Shown: positions 1 through 6,199 of the stretch, piece after piece
Numbering within the stretch: position 1 is the stretch's first letter
How the letters are laid out: each line of letters begins with the position of its first letter
Source of the DNA: Firmicutes bacterium UBA6648
GTDB taxonomy: Bacteria; Bacillota; Clostridia; Peptostreptococcales; Anaerovoracaceae
Direction: 5' to 3'
Assembly: GCA_002455605.1 (NCBI GenBank)
Contig: DKLE01000054.1
Span: 15,352-23,539 of the forward strand
DNA length: 8,188 bases
Made by a program: the position numbers and the translations under genes
Notes under the pieces: model-generated
Database searches by the model: none
What the model was told of the DNA's origin: nothing
Seen by the model: only the letters and a program-made list of their open reading frames with translations

Positions 1-46
1 ACCCTACGGCAGCTGCCGAATTATCAAATATAATAGTTATCGCCAT
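1..46 (-). CDS. Possible 5' end of an unidentified gene running off the left edge
   Basis: An ATG at 46-44 opens a frame that stays open to the edge and reads MAITIIFDNSAAAVG. It starts 10 bases after the metY stop codon and is in a different frame. The beginning (short beta-strand, then a D-N pair) resembles the start of some small alpha/beta or metallo-hydrolase proteins, but 15 residues are too few to assign a family. Upstream there is only a weak purine stretch (AAGAAG, inside the metY stop region), so translation might be coupled to metY. The tight spacing would put this gene in the metY operon. It may equally be a chance open frame. Confidence 0.35.
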   Translation of the reverse strand, partial: MAITIIFDNSAAAVG

Positions 47-56
47 TTCATGCTTC

Positions 57-1364
57 TTACCGAACTGCCTTAAAAGCCTCCTCCAAATCCTCAATAATGT
101 CAGCAATATTTTCTGTACCCACAGACAATCGGATGGTATTCGGTTTGATTCCTGAACCAAGTAATTCTTTCTCGGTCATCTGTGAGTGTGTAGTTGACGC
201 CGGATGAATAACCAGCGACTTCACATCTGCCACATTTGCCAGCAGGGAGAACAATTCCAGCTGATCAATGAATTCTTTAGCTTTCTGTGCATCCCCTTTA
301 ATTTCGAATGTGAAAATAGAACCTCCGCCATTGGGCAAATATTTTGCATACAGCTGTTGTTGTTCTGCATCCTCCGATACGGCGGGATGATGAACCGCCT
401 CCACCTGTGGATGATCTTTTAAATATTTTACTACCTTTAACGCGTTTTCAACATGCCGTTCTACCCGAAGAGACAAGGTTTCAAGTCCCTGCAAGAATAA
501 AAACCCATGGAACGGAGATAAAGTTGCTCCGGTATCACGCAGCAGGATTGCCCGGATTTTAGTCACATATGCAGCTGCTCCTACTGCTTTTGTAAAGCTG
601 ATGCCATGATAGCTTGGATTCGGCTCAGTAAGGCTCTTGAATTTTCCTGAGTCTTCCCAATCAAAATTACCGCTGTCTACAATCACTCCACCGATGGTTG
701 TTCCATGTCCGCCTATAAATTTAGTGGCCGAGTGCACTACAATATCCGCTCCATATTCAATAGGCCTTACTAAATATGGTGTTGCAAAGGTATTGTCAAC
801 GATTAAGGGAATTTTGTGTGCATGCGCAATACCTGCTATTTTCTCTATATCCACTACATCTGAATGGGGATTTCCAAGGGTCTCGATAAATACCAGCTTT
901 GTATTCTCTTTAATGGCTGCATCAATTTCCTCATAGTTATATGGATCAACAAAAGTGGTGTCCACTCCATATTGTTTAATCGTATGTTCCAGAAAATTGA
1001 AAGTACCTCCATATATATTCTTGGCTGCCACAACATGATCCCCATGCTGTGCAATATTTTCAATGGCATATGTAACTGCTGCGGCACCGGATGCCACTGC
1101 TAGTGCTGCAACTCCTCCTTCTAAGGCTGCTATTCTCTGCTCAAAAACATCCTCTGTAGGGTTAGTCAGTCTTCCATAAATATTTCCTGCATCTCTCAGC
1201 CCAAATCTTGCCGCTGCATGTTCACTGTTATGGAAAACATAGGAAGATGTCTGATAAATAGGAACCGCTCTTGCATCTGTTACCGGATCAGGGCTTTCCT
1301 GTCCTACATGAAGCTGTAATGTCTCAAATTTAAAATTTCTCTCCGATCTTGTTTTTTTGCTCAT
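57..1364 (-). CDS. metY: O-acetylhomoserine sulfhydrylase (O-acetylhomoserine aminocarboxypropyltransferase)
   Basis: PLP-dependent cytosolic enzyme of the Cys/Met metabolism family. It replaces the acetate of O-acetyl-L-homoserine with sulfide to give homocysteine, the direct sulfhydrylation route to methionine. The 435-aa length is typical of MetY and longer than cystathionine synthases or lyases (about 380-400 aa). Visible marks are the N-terminal FETLQLHVGQ, the YGRLTNPT segment near residue 63, the ASGAAA stretch near 91, ETLGNPHSDV near 161, the PLP-aspartate in IVDNTFATP (D190), the Schiff-base lysine in VHSATKFIGGHG (K215), and the C-terminal substrate-binding IRLSVGTENI. The frame can be opened at a TTG at 1379, but the ATG at 1364 is preferred: GGGAGGT (1377-1371) lies 6 bases before it, and the longer version would translate the ribosome binding site. 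It has its own promoter and a leader of about 130 nt. Family assignment is very secure; sulfide as the co-substrate follows from the family. Confidence 0.96.
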   Translation of the reverse strand: MSKKTRSERNFKFETLQLHVGQESPDPVTDARAVPIYQTSSYVFHNSEHAAARFGLRDAGNIYGRLTNPTEDVFEQRIAALEGGVAALAVASGAAAVTYAIENIAQHGDHVVAAKNIYGGTFNFLEHTIKQYGVDTTFVDPYNYEEIDAAIKENTKLVFIETLGNPHSDVVDIEKIAGIAHAHKIPLIVDNTFATPYLVRPIEYGADIVVHSATKFIGGHGTTIGGVIVDSGNFDWEDSGKFKSLTEPNPSYHGISFTKAVGAAAYVTKIRAILLRDTGATLSPFHGFLFLQGLETLSLRVERHVENALKVVKYLKDHPQVEAVHHPAVSEDAEQQQLYAKYLPNGGGSIFTFEIKGDAQKAKEFIDQLELFSLLANVADVKSLVIHPASTTHSQMTEKELLGSGIKPNTIRLSVGTENIADIIEDLEEAFKAVR

Positions 1365-1398
1365 GATTCTACCTCCCAATTGTTGTTTAATTCAAACG

Positions 1399-1469
1399 TA
1401 CCATTTCGAGTTTTATTGAAATGGTAACTTTAATCCTTCGTCATTTCGTCCTATTTTCTTTTACCATTT
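1399..1469 (-). promoter_or_regulatory. metY leader with competing complementary segments
   Basis: Reading along the metY transcript, three related segments occur: AAATGGTAA (1469-1461), TTACCATTT (1427-1419) and GAAATGGTA (1407-1399). The middle one can pair over 9 bases with the first, or (as TACCATTTC, 1426-1418) over 9 bases with the third. The second helix has a 10-nt loop and ends 21 bases before the Shine-Dalgarno sequence. No U-run follows it, so it does not look like a plain terminator. I saw no SAM-I, SAM-II or T-box signature. It could be an RNA switch acting on translation, or the inverted repeat could be a DNA operator for a sulfur-metabolism repressor. The repeats are directly visible; the function is inference. 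Confidence 0.45.
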
Positions 1470-1503
1470 TTGTTTCCGTCTGATTTGCTCATTTGATAGC
1501 TTT

Positions 1504-1533
1504 ATTATAACAAGTCTGTTGATAAAGTGTTAA
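1504..1533 (-). promoter_or_regulatory. sigma-A promoter of metY
   Basis: On the minus strand, -35 TTAACA (1533-1528) and -10 TATAAT (1509-1504) are separated by 18 bases. A TG one base before the -10 makes it an extended -10 element (TGTTATAAT). The expected start of transcription is near 1497, giving a leader of about 130 nt before the metY ATG. The -35 begins only about 5 bases beyond the U-tract of the tcdA terminator, so metY appears to be insulated from tcdA and separately transcribed. Confidence 0.75.
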
Positions 1534-1537
1534 TATG

Positions 1538-1580
1538 AAAAAACTTCAGCCGGTTATAAGGATAACTTATAACCGGCTGA
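1538..1580 (-). terminator. Strong intrinsic terminator of tcdA
   Basis: A perfect 15-bp inverted repeat (arms 1546-1560 and 1566-1580, 5-base loop) has a CAGCCGG/CCGGCTG core. On the minus strand it is followed by AG and six T residues (1543-1538). It begins 13 bases after the tcdA stop codon. No comparable T-run lies on the other side, so it works for minus-strand transcription. Confidence 0.92.
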
Positions 1581-1592
1581 GCGATTCTTTCT

Positions 1593-2363
1593 CTATTCTT
1601 TATTCTCTTTTATATCTGCCAGATCTCTGATTACTTCTCCTGCAATCATCAATCCTGCTACGGAAGGGACAAAGGATATGCTTCCGGGTATATCTCTTTT
1701 TTCCGTACATTTATGCTGTGCCCCGGGAGGGCATATACAGTGCTCCCTGCAGCTGATTGACATATCCTCCATGGGCCTCTTCGGCTTTTCTGTTGAATAC
1801 ACTACCTTCAAATGCTTTACATTTCGCTTTTTCAGTTCGTGTCTCATAACTTTAGCTAACGGACACATAGAAGTTTTATGAATATCACCAACCTTTAGCT
1901 GGGTAGGATCCAGCTTATTACCGGCTCCCATACAGCTTATTACCGGAACTCCGGCTTCCTTTGCTTTCATAATGATATCAATTTTAGCAGTAACCGTATC
2001 GATGGCGTCTATCACATAGGAATATTGGGAAAAGTCAAACTCTCCTGAAGTCTCCGGGAGGTAAAAGCATTTGCGTACGGTAACCTTTACATCGGGATTG
2101 ATATCCAGTATTCTTTCCCTCATCACATCAACTTTATATTGACCCACTGTTTTTCTTGTGGCAATAATCTGCCGATTCAGGTTGGTAAGACAAACCTTAT
2201 CATCGTCGACTAAATCAAATTCGCCAACTCCGCTTCTTACCAATGCTTCTACAGCATATCCTCCTACTCCTCCAATTCCAAAAACAGCTACTTTAGCCTG
2301 TTTTAATTTATTCATGCCCTCCTGCCCTATAAGCAATTGAGTTCTCGAAAATTGGTCTAACAT
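1593..2363 (-). CDS. tcdA: tRNA threonylcarbamoyladenosine dehydratase (E1/ThiF-like, TcdA/CsdL)
   Basis: ThiF/MoeB/HesA-type adenylating enzyme that uses ATP to cyclise t6A at position 37 of ANN-decoding tRNAs to the hydantoin form ct6A. In the 256-aa product, MLDQFSRTQLLIGQEG is the usual TcdA N-terminus. FGIGGVGGYAVEAL (from residue 28) is the nucleotide-binding loop, LVDDD (51-55) carries the acidic residues, NLNRQ (61-65) carries the conserved Arg, K77 lies in the following helix, and DAIDTVTAK (119-127) is the metal/ATP aspartate region. A cysteine-rich stretch (C205, C209, C211, C219) precedes the conserved SFVPSVAGLMIAGEVI helix. An ATG at 2375 adds four residues (MIKK), but the AAGGA motif (2380-2376) touches it; at 2363 the spacing is 12 and the N-terminus matches the family, so 2363 is preferred. 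It has its own promoter and terminator and no functional link to its neighbours. Confidence 0.93.
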   Translation of the reverse strand: MLDQFSRTQLLIGQEGMNKLKQAKVAVFGIGGVGGYAVEALVRSGVGEFDLVDDDKVCLTNLNRQIIATRKTVGQYKVDVMRERILDINPDVKVTVRKCFYLPETSGEFDFSQYSYVIDAIDTVTAKIDIIMKAKEAGVPVISCMGAGNKLDPTQLKVGDIHKTSMCPLAKVMRHELKKRNVKHLKVVYSTEKPKRPMEDMSISCREHCICPPGAQHKCTEKRDIPGSISFVPSVAGLMIAGEVIRDLADIKENKE

Positions 2364-2448
2364 CTTTTTAATCATTCCTTTTCTTACAATTTCTATAGCT
2401 TTAATAGGCCTTTTATGTATAAACTGCCTTTGTTACATACACTAATGT

Positions 2449-2477
2449 ATTATACTGTTGAATTCCTCGGAGCGCAA
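2449..2477 (-). promoter_or_regulatory. sigma-A promoter of tcdA
   Basis: On the minus strand, -35 TTGCGC (2477-2472) and a perfect -10 TATAAT (2454-2449) are 17 bases apart. A very AT-rich block (about 2478-2498) directly upstream could act as an UP element. Transcription would start near 2442, with a leader of about 80 nt. A short inverted repeat TACAT-N6-ATGTA (2434-2449) overlaps the start region and could be an operator, but it is short and may be chance. Confidence 0.65.
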
Positions 2478-2528
2478 TTTAAATTATTTAATTTAGACTT
2501 GAAAATATTAGTATAATTATGAGGCCAA

Positions 2529-3200
2529 TTATTTTTGCTGATAAGCCTTCATTATAGCAACAGATGCACTGGCACCGATTCTATCCGCTCCGGCTTCAAT
2601 CATCTTCAAGGTATTTTCTAAATCCCGAATACCGCCGGAAGCTTTTACTTTCGCCTTCTCTTCTACAGTTTTTCTCATCAGGGACACATGATGCTCGGTA
2701 GCCCCGCCTGTTGAAAATCCAGTGGAAGTCTTGACAAATTCTGCACCTGCCTCTAGAGACAGCTGACAAGCTTTAACAATTTCCTCATCGGTCAGAAGGC
2801 AGGTTTCTAATATAACCTTGACGATTGCATCATTTTCGTACGCCATAGCAACCACTGTACAAATATCATCTCTTACATATTCATATTTTCCTTCTTTTAA
2901 AGCCCCCACATTCAGTACCATATCCACTTCATCTGCACCCACGCCGCAGGCCCAGTCTGTCTCAAAGGCCTTTGCCTCCGTACTCATTGCCCCCAGAGGA
3001 AATCCTACTACTGCCGCTACTTTCACATCAGTTCCTTTTAATTCTTCCACTGCCAAAGGTACATAGCAGCCATTTACACATACGGAATAGAAATCATATT
3101 CTTTTGCTTCTGCACAAAGCTTTTTTATATCTGCCTCTGTAGCTTCTGCTTTCAATAATGTATGATCAAAATATTTATTTAAGTGTTGAATTTTTCCCAT
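2529..3200 (-). CDS. deoC: Deoxyribose-phosphate aldolase
   Basis: Class I (Schiff-base) aldolase that cleaves 2-deoxy-D-ribose 5-phosphate into glyceraldehyde 3-phosphate and acetaldehyde in deoxynucleoside catabolism. The 223-aa length matches the compact Gram-positive DeoC type. Key sites are FDHTLLK (11-17), GFPLGA (66-71), EVDMVLN with the catalytic Asp (D93), the Schiff-base lysine in EFVKTSTGFS (K157), the second active-site lysine in VKASGGIR (K186), and the phosphate-binding GASAS near 209-213. The start is supported by GGGAGGA (3211-3205) four bases before the ATG. The gene stands alone: no nucleoside phosphorylase, deaminase or phosphopentomutase lies beside it here. It sits after the iadA terminator, so it probably has its own promoter. 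No GC-rich terminator is visible after it, only AT-rich weak hairpins, so some read-through into tcdA is possible. Confidence 0.96.
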   Translation of the reverse strand: MGKIQHLNKYFDHTLLKAEATEADIKKLCAEAKEYDFYSVCVNGCYVPLAVEELKGTDVKVAAVVGFPLGAMSTEAKAFETDWACGVGADEVDMVLNVGALKEGKYEYVRDDICTVVAMAYENDAIVKVILETCLLTDEEIVKACQLSLEAGAEFVKTSTGFSTGGATEHHVSLMRKTVEEKAKVKASGGIRDLENTLKMIEAGADRIGASASVAIMKAYQQK

Positions 3201-3251
3201 TTTATCCTCCCTTATTCATAACAGGCTAATCGACGCCTTCACATTTTATCA

Positions 3252-3280
3252 ACTATAGTATCACATAAATTCAAAAATAA
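3252..3280 (-). promoter_or_regulatory. Tentative deoC promoter
   Basis: TATAGT (3257-3252, minus strand) matches the -10 consensus at five of six positions and lies about 50 bases before the deoC ATG. The -35 at the standard 17-base distance (TTATTT, 3280-3275) is poor and lies within the T-rich tail of the iadA terminator. Overlapping alternatives such as GATACT with a preceding TG are possible. The terminator upstream makes a promoter in this gap likely, but its exact position is uncertain. Confidence 0.35.
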
Positions 3281-3305
3281 AACAAGGAGCTTATTCAAAA
3301 GCTCC
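3272..3305 (-). terminator. Intrinsic terminator overlapping the iadA stop codon
   Basis: Arms GGAGCTT and AAGCTCC (3286-3292 and 3299-3305) form a 7-bp stem with a 6-base loop, followed on the minus strand by TTGTTTTATTTTT. The upstream arm encodes the last residues of IadA (Gly-Ala-Phe), and the TAA stop (3293-3291) lies at the loop and descending-arm junction. It closes the carrier-iadA operon. Confidence 0.85.
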
Positions 3306-4457
3306 CTTCTTCAGATTTTTCCCTTGTTTTTTTAGGATTTCTCCCATTGCTATAACCGTATCTATTGCTAATGTATCTTTGTCCACTAGTACCATATCGG
3401 CATCGTATCCTTCTTTAATACAACCTTTTCTTTTTAGCCCATATATCGCCGCAGGATTAGAAGTAATCAGGCTGATAGCAATATCAATCGGCACATTTTT
3501 TTCTATGCATTCTTTAACCGCTCCATACAAAGAGGTTACCCGTCCGATCTCTATACCTATGACATTTCCCTCTTTGTCAAACACCGGTAAGGAACCCTGA
3601 CCGTCAGATGATAAGGTAACCTTTGTTACATCCAGCTTTTCATCCAATATGCGTAAAACGCCATCTGCACAAGCCACTTCCCCTTCTTCCAAAAATAAAG
3701 GAGTAGTACTTGTAGTAAAGTCGATAGACCCACCCATTTTCAAATAGCTCAATCCATCCTCAAACACTTCAGGACTTCGGTTCATGTGAGTGGGATGAAA
3801 ATGTTTCTTATAGGCCTTGCATTTTGAAGCAATCTGTTTAATCTTTTCCAATATTTCAGGCTCATCTCCGATATGAACATTTACAATTCCTATTTTCCCC
3901 GAAAGCATGGCGGCAACCCTTACCTCAGAAACAATTTTTTCCAGATCTGCTACCGCGGGACAAGAGGACCGGTGATCCGAAACGGCAATCTCACCCACCC
4001 CTACAATTCTTTCAATGAACATGATATCATTGGATATACTGTCTGTAAAAGTCCTTACCGGTATTTGATAGGAGCCTGTATTGGCAAAAACCGTAATGCC
4101 TTCTTCTTCAAGAGCGCTTGCTTTGCCCAATAAGTTGGACATGCTTCTGCCAAAACCATCGGTACCTAATGTACCGATTATAGTGGTTATCCCGCCATCA
4201 ATAATATCAGTCAGACCTATTTCCGGTGTTCTCGTGCAAAAGCCCCCTTCACCACCTCCACCTGTTATATGAACATGATTGTCGATAAATCCAGGGAAAA
4301 GATATTTTCCCTGGCCATCTATTACTTCTAAGCGAACATCACCTTCAATAGTTATCTCATCCGCTATCTGACAAATTTTACTGCCTGCAAAAAGAACATC
4401 CTTTTTTCCCATTGCTTCCGGCATAAAAACTTCAGCATTTTTTATTAGTCTGATCAT
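3291..4457 (-). CDS. iadA: Isoaspartyl dipeptidase (beta-aspartyl peptidase), Glu-bridged variant
   Basis: Amidohydrolase-superfamily metallopeptidase that hydrolyses beta-aspartyl (isoaspartyl) dipeptides to aspartate plus an amino acid; normally cytosolic. The 388-aa length matches E. coli IadA (390 aa). Visible sites are the metal-binding HVH (H61, H63) followed by the GGGGEGG loop with E70, the catalytic Tyr in GSYQIP (Y130), the DHRSS motif (R163), H195 in VNVHIGDEP, H224 and R227 in PTHMNRSP, and the catalytic Asp in SSDGQGS (D285). The residue aligning with the carboxylated lysine of the E. coli enzyme (K162, in GVKCAISDHRS) is Glu here (E156, in GVGEIAVSDHRS). A carboxylate can bridge two metals directly, so activity is likely kept. 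AAAGGAG (4472-4466) lies 8 bases before the ATG, and only 20 bases separate it from the carrier stop codon, so the two are co-transcribed from the sigma-54 promoter. Dipeptide specificity is inferred from the family. Confidence 0.93.
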   Translation of the reverse strand: MIRLIKNAEVFMPEAMGKKDVLFAGSKICQIADEITIEGDVRLEVIDGQGKYLFPGFIDNHVHITGGGGEGGFCTRTPEIGLTDIIDGGITTIIGTLGTDGFGRSMSNLLGKASALEEEGITVFANTGSYQIPVRTFTDSISNDIMFIERIVGVGEIAVSDHRSSCPAVADLEKIVSEVRVAAMLSGKIGIVNVHIGDEPEILEKIKQIASKCKAYKKHFHPTHMNRSPEVFEDGLSYLKMGGSIDFTTSTTPLFLEEGEVACADGVLRILDEKLDVTKVTLSSDGQGSLPVFDKEGNVIGIEIGRVTSLYGAVKECIEKNVPIDIAISLITSNPAAIYGLKRKGCIKEGYDADMVLVDKDTLAIDTVIAMGEILKKQGKNLKKGAFE

Positions 4458-4477
4458 AGTGACAACTCCTTTTCGGC

Positions 4478-6013
4478 CTAATTATAACCTATTGTTGATG
4501 CAACAATCATTACAGCTATAGAAATAGCGAATAATACTAAAAAGAATTTGATTGCAAATTTAATCCACTTTGTATATTCTACTCGGGCAATTGCCAACAT
4601 ACCCATCAGACATCCGGATGTGGGTACGATCATGTTTGAGAAACCGTCACCAAATTGGAATGCCAATATTGCAGTCTGTCTGGAAACTCCCAGCAAATCG
4701 GCAAGCGGTGCCATAATCGGCATTGTCAGCGCTGCCTGACCGGATCCTGATACAACGAAAAAGTTGAAAATAGTCTGGAACAAATACATGAAAACTGCGG
4801 CAACAGTGGAATTTAATCCTACAAATGCACCGCTGATGCCGTTTAAAATGGTGTTGAGTACCGTTCCTGAGGTTGGATCAGAGCCACCCAGCACAAGCAT
4901 AATTCCCTGAGCCATACCGACAACCATCGCTGCACCCACTAGATCTCCCACACCCTGCTTAAATGCTGAGGACATATCATCCACAGTCATATCATTTAAC
5001 TTAAAAATAACACCGATAGCTCCGGATACAAGCCCGATTACAAGGAACTGAGAAGCCAATTCCGGAATGTAGTAGCCTTTTGTCATAACCCCCCAGATTA
5101 CCCAGACCATGCCTAACACAACAGTTAATATGACAAGTATATGCCCCAAACCAAATTTTACATTAATCTCCGATTGTTCCTTAAGATCTTTTCTGAAATA
5201 TTCGTCACTCTCGTAAGAAATGGACTTTAATGGATCCTTCTTTATTTTAGCTCCATACATCATTGTCATTATCATTCCTGCAGTAGTAAAAATTACCCAA
5301 GTAACGATTCTAAAAGTAGCCCCTGAAAAAACAGGCACCCCTGCAATCCCCTGTGCAATAGCTACAGAAAAAGGGTTCATCCAAGAAGAACCAAATCCAA
5401 TCTGAGTGGCAACATAAGTAATCAGGATACCAACTATAGCATCATATCCCATGGCAATTACCAACGGGATCAGAATCATAGCAAAAGGAAGAGCCTCTTC
5501 TCCCATTCCAAATACAGCTCCGCCTAAGGAAAATAGAACAAACAAAATAGGAATTAATATTTTTTCCCTGCCGTTTGTTTTTTTGATCATATTTAATATT
5601 CCGGCTTCTACTGCACCGGTTCTAAGTATAATGCCAAAAGCTCCTCCGATAACCAATATAAAGGCAACTACACCAACAGCAGAACCCCATTTGTCTCCGG
5701 AAGTGAGACCTTCAAAAATGTAATTAACAAAACCAGTTTTCCCTCCGAAATCCTCTGTAGCGAAAACAGGTACTCCGCTTTTCACCGGATTCCCTTGGTC
5801 ATCGAGAACATATTGGAAACTGTTTTCCTTAATGACTGTTCGTGTCTTCTCAACACCATCTACTACATAAGTGATGTCCTCTGTTTCATAAAAACCTTGT
5901 GGAACCACATACGTTAGCAGTGCGGCTAATAATACTACAAAAAAAATAATTACATAGGTATCTGGGACTTTAAAGCCCTTATTCAAGCTGTTAAGCTTTT
6001 CCTTACCTTTCAT
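4478..6013 (-). CDS. YfcC/DcuC-family membrane carrier, substrate unknown
   Basis: Integral inner-membrane secondary transporter of the YfcC family (C4-dicarboxylate anaerobic carrier-like superfamily), 511 aa, close to the usual length of about 500. A first hydrophobic helix (about residues 19-38) ends in the family's VVPQGF segment. An extracytoplasmic domain (about 41-105) follows, then roughly ten or more membrane segments. Conserved-looking stretches are GGAVFGMGEEALPF (164-177), GFGSSWMNPFSVAIAQ (206-221), VSGSGQAALTMPIMAPL (421-437) and FGDGFSNMIVPTSG (454-467). The frame extends to a GTG at 6043, but AGGAGG (6027-6022) is 8 bases before the ATG at 6013, and the longer form would translate that site. 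It is the first gene of the sigma-54-driven operon with iadA. Beta-aspartyl dipeptides, aspartate or a basic amino acid are plausible substrates from the context; the sequence alone does not tell. Confidence 0.88.
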   Translation of the reverse strand: MKGKEKLNSLNKGFKVPDTYVIIFFVVLLAALLTYVVPQGFYETEDITYVVDGVEKTRTVIKENSFQYVLDDQGNPVKSGVPVFATEDFGGKTGFVNYIFEGLTSGDKWGSAVGVVAFILVIGGAFGIILRTGAVEAGILNMIKKTNGREKILIPILFVLFSLGGAVFGMGEEALPFAMILIPLVIAMGYDAIVGILITYVATQIGFGSSWMNPFSVAIAQGIAGVPVFSGATFRIVTWVIFTTAGMIMTMMYGAKIKKDPLKSISYESDEYFRKDLKEQSEINVKFGLGHILVILTVVLGMVWVIWGVMTKGYYIPELASQFLVIGLVSGAIGVIFKLNDMTVDDMSSAFKQGVGDLVGAAMVVGMAQGIMLVLGGSDPTSGTVLNTILNGISGAFVGLNSTVAAVFMYLFQTIFNFFVVSGSGQAALTMPIMAPLADLLGVSRQTAILAFQFGDGFSNMIVPTSGCLMGMLAIARVEYTKWIKFAIKFFLVLFAISIAVMIVASTIGYN

Positions 6014-6080
6014 ATTGTTTTCCTCCTCAAAAAATTCTTCCACCAGAATGTTAATGCATATTCTGACCTAATTATATTAA

Positions 6081-6095
6081 GCAAAATTCGTGCCA
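6081..6095 (-). promoter_or_regulatory. sigma-54 (-24/-12) promoter of the carrier-iadA operon
   Basis: The minus strand reads TGGCACGAATTTTGC, an essentially perfect match to the sigma-54 consensus, with GG (6094-6093) and GC (6082-6081) separated by exactly 10 bases. The start of transcription is expected near 6069, giving a 5' leader of about 55 nt before the ATG at 6013. No convincing sigma-A promoter lies in the same gap. Expression should therefore need RpoN plus an AAA+ activator, and the gene for one is immediately upstream. Confidence 0.92.
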
Positions 6096-6126
6096 TATTT
6101 TTATTGCTTCCTAACTGCCTTTTTTC

Positions 6127-6165
6127 ATAAAAATAGCCTGAATTATCTAATAATCCAGGCTATTT
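6127..6165 (-). terminator. Hairpin terminator of the sigma-54 regulator gene
   Basis: Arms 6131-6146 and 6150-6165 (AAATAGCCTG.../...CAGGCTATTT) give a 16-bp stem with a 3-base loop. The single mismatch becomes a G-U wobble in the minus-strand RNA but a C-A mismatch in the plus-strand RNA, so the structure fits a minus-strand transcript. It is followed by a short U tract (TATTTTTATG). It lies 35 bases after the regulator stop and about 36 bp upstream of the sigma-54 promoter. Confidence 0.8.
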
Positions 6166-6178
6166 CGTCTTTAATTGG

Positions 6179-6196
6179 TGAATCAAGTGTGATTCA
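6179..6196. promoter_or_regulatory. Candidate upstream activating sequence for the sigma-54 activator
   Basis: A perfect 7-bp inverted repeat with a 4-base spacer (TGAATCA-AGTG-TGATTCA) starts immediately after the regulator stop codon. Its centre is about 94 bp upstream of the -24 element and about 118 bp upstream of the predicted transcription start, the usual range for enhancer sites of bacterial enhancer-binding proteins. Two further TGATT half-site-like words follow at about 6211 and 6226, inside the 3' end of the regulator gene. Binding by the neighbouring regulator is inferred. Confidence 0.6.
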
Positions 6197-6199
6197 TGG

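Noticed and set aside
1365..1379. Upstream TTG start for metY at 1379
   Set aside because: It would translate the GGGAGGT ribosome binding site; the ATG at 1364 has ideal 6-base spacing and a family-like N-terminus.
1365..1500. SAM riboswitch or T-box in the metY leader
   Set aside because: Looked for the conserved SAM-I core and the T-box AGGGTGG/ACCGCG element by eye; neither is present, and there is no terminator before the start codon.
2476..2500. AT-rich inverted repeat after deoC as a terminator
   Set aside because: The pairing is only A-T, with no GC-rich core and no proper T tract; it more likely serves as AT-rich DNA upstream of the tcdA promoter.
6014..6043. Upstream GTG start for the carrier at 6043 (adding MEEFFEEENN)
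   Set aside because: The extra codons contain the GAGGAGGA ribosome binding site for the ATG at 6013, and acidic residues there are not typical of this carrier family.
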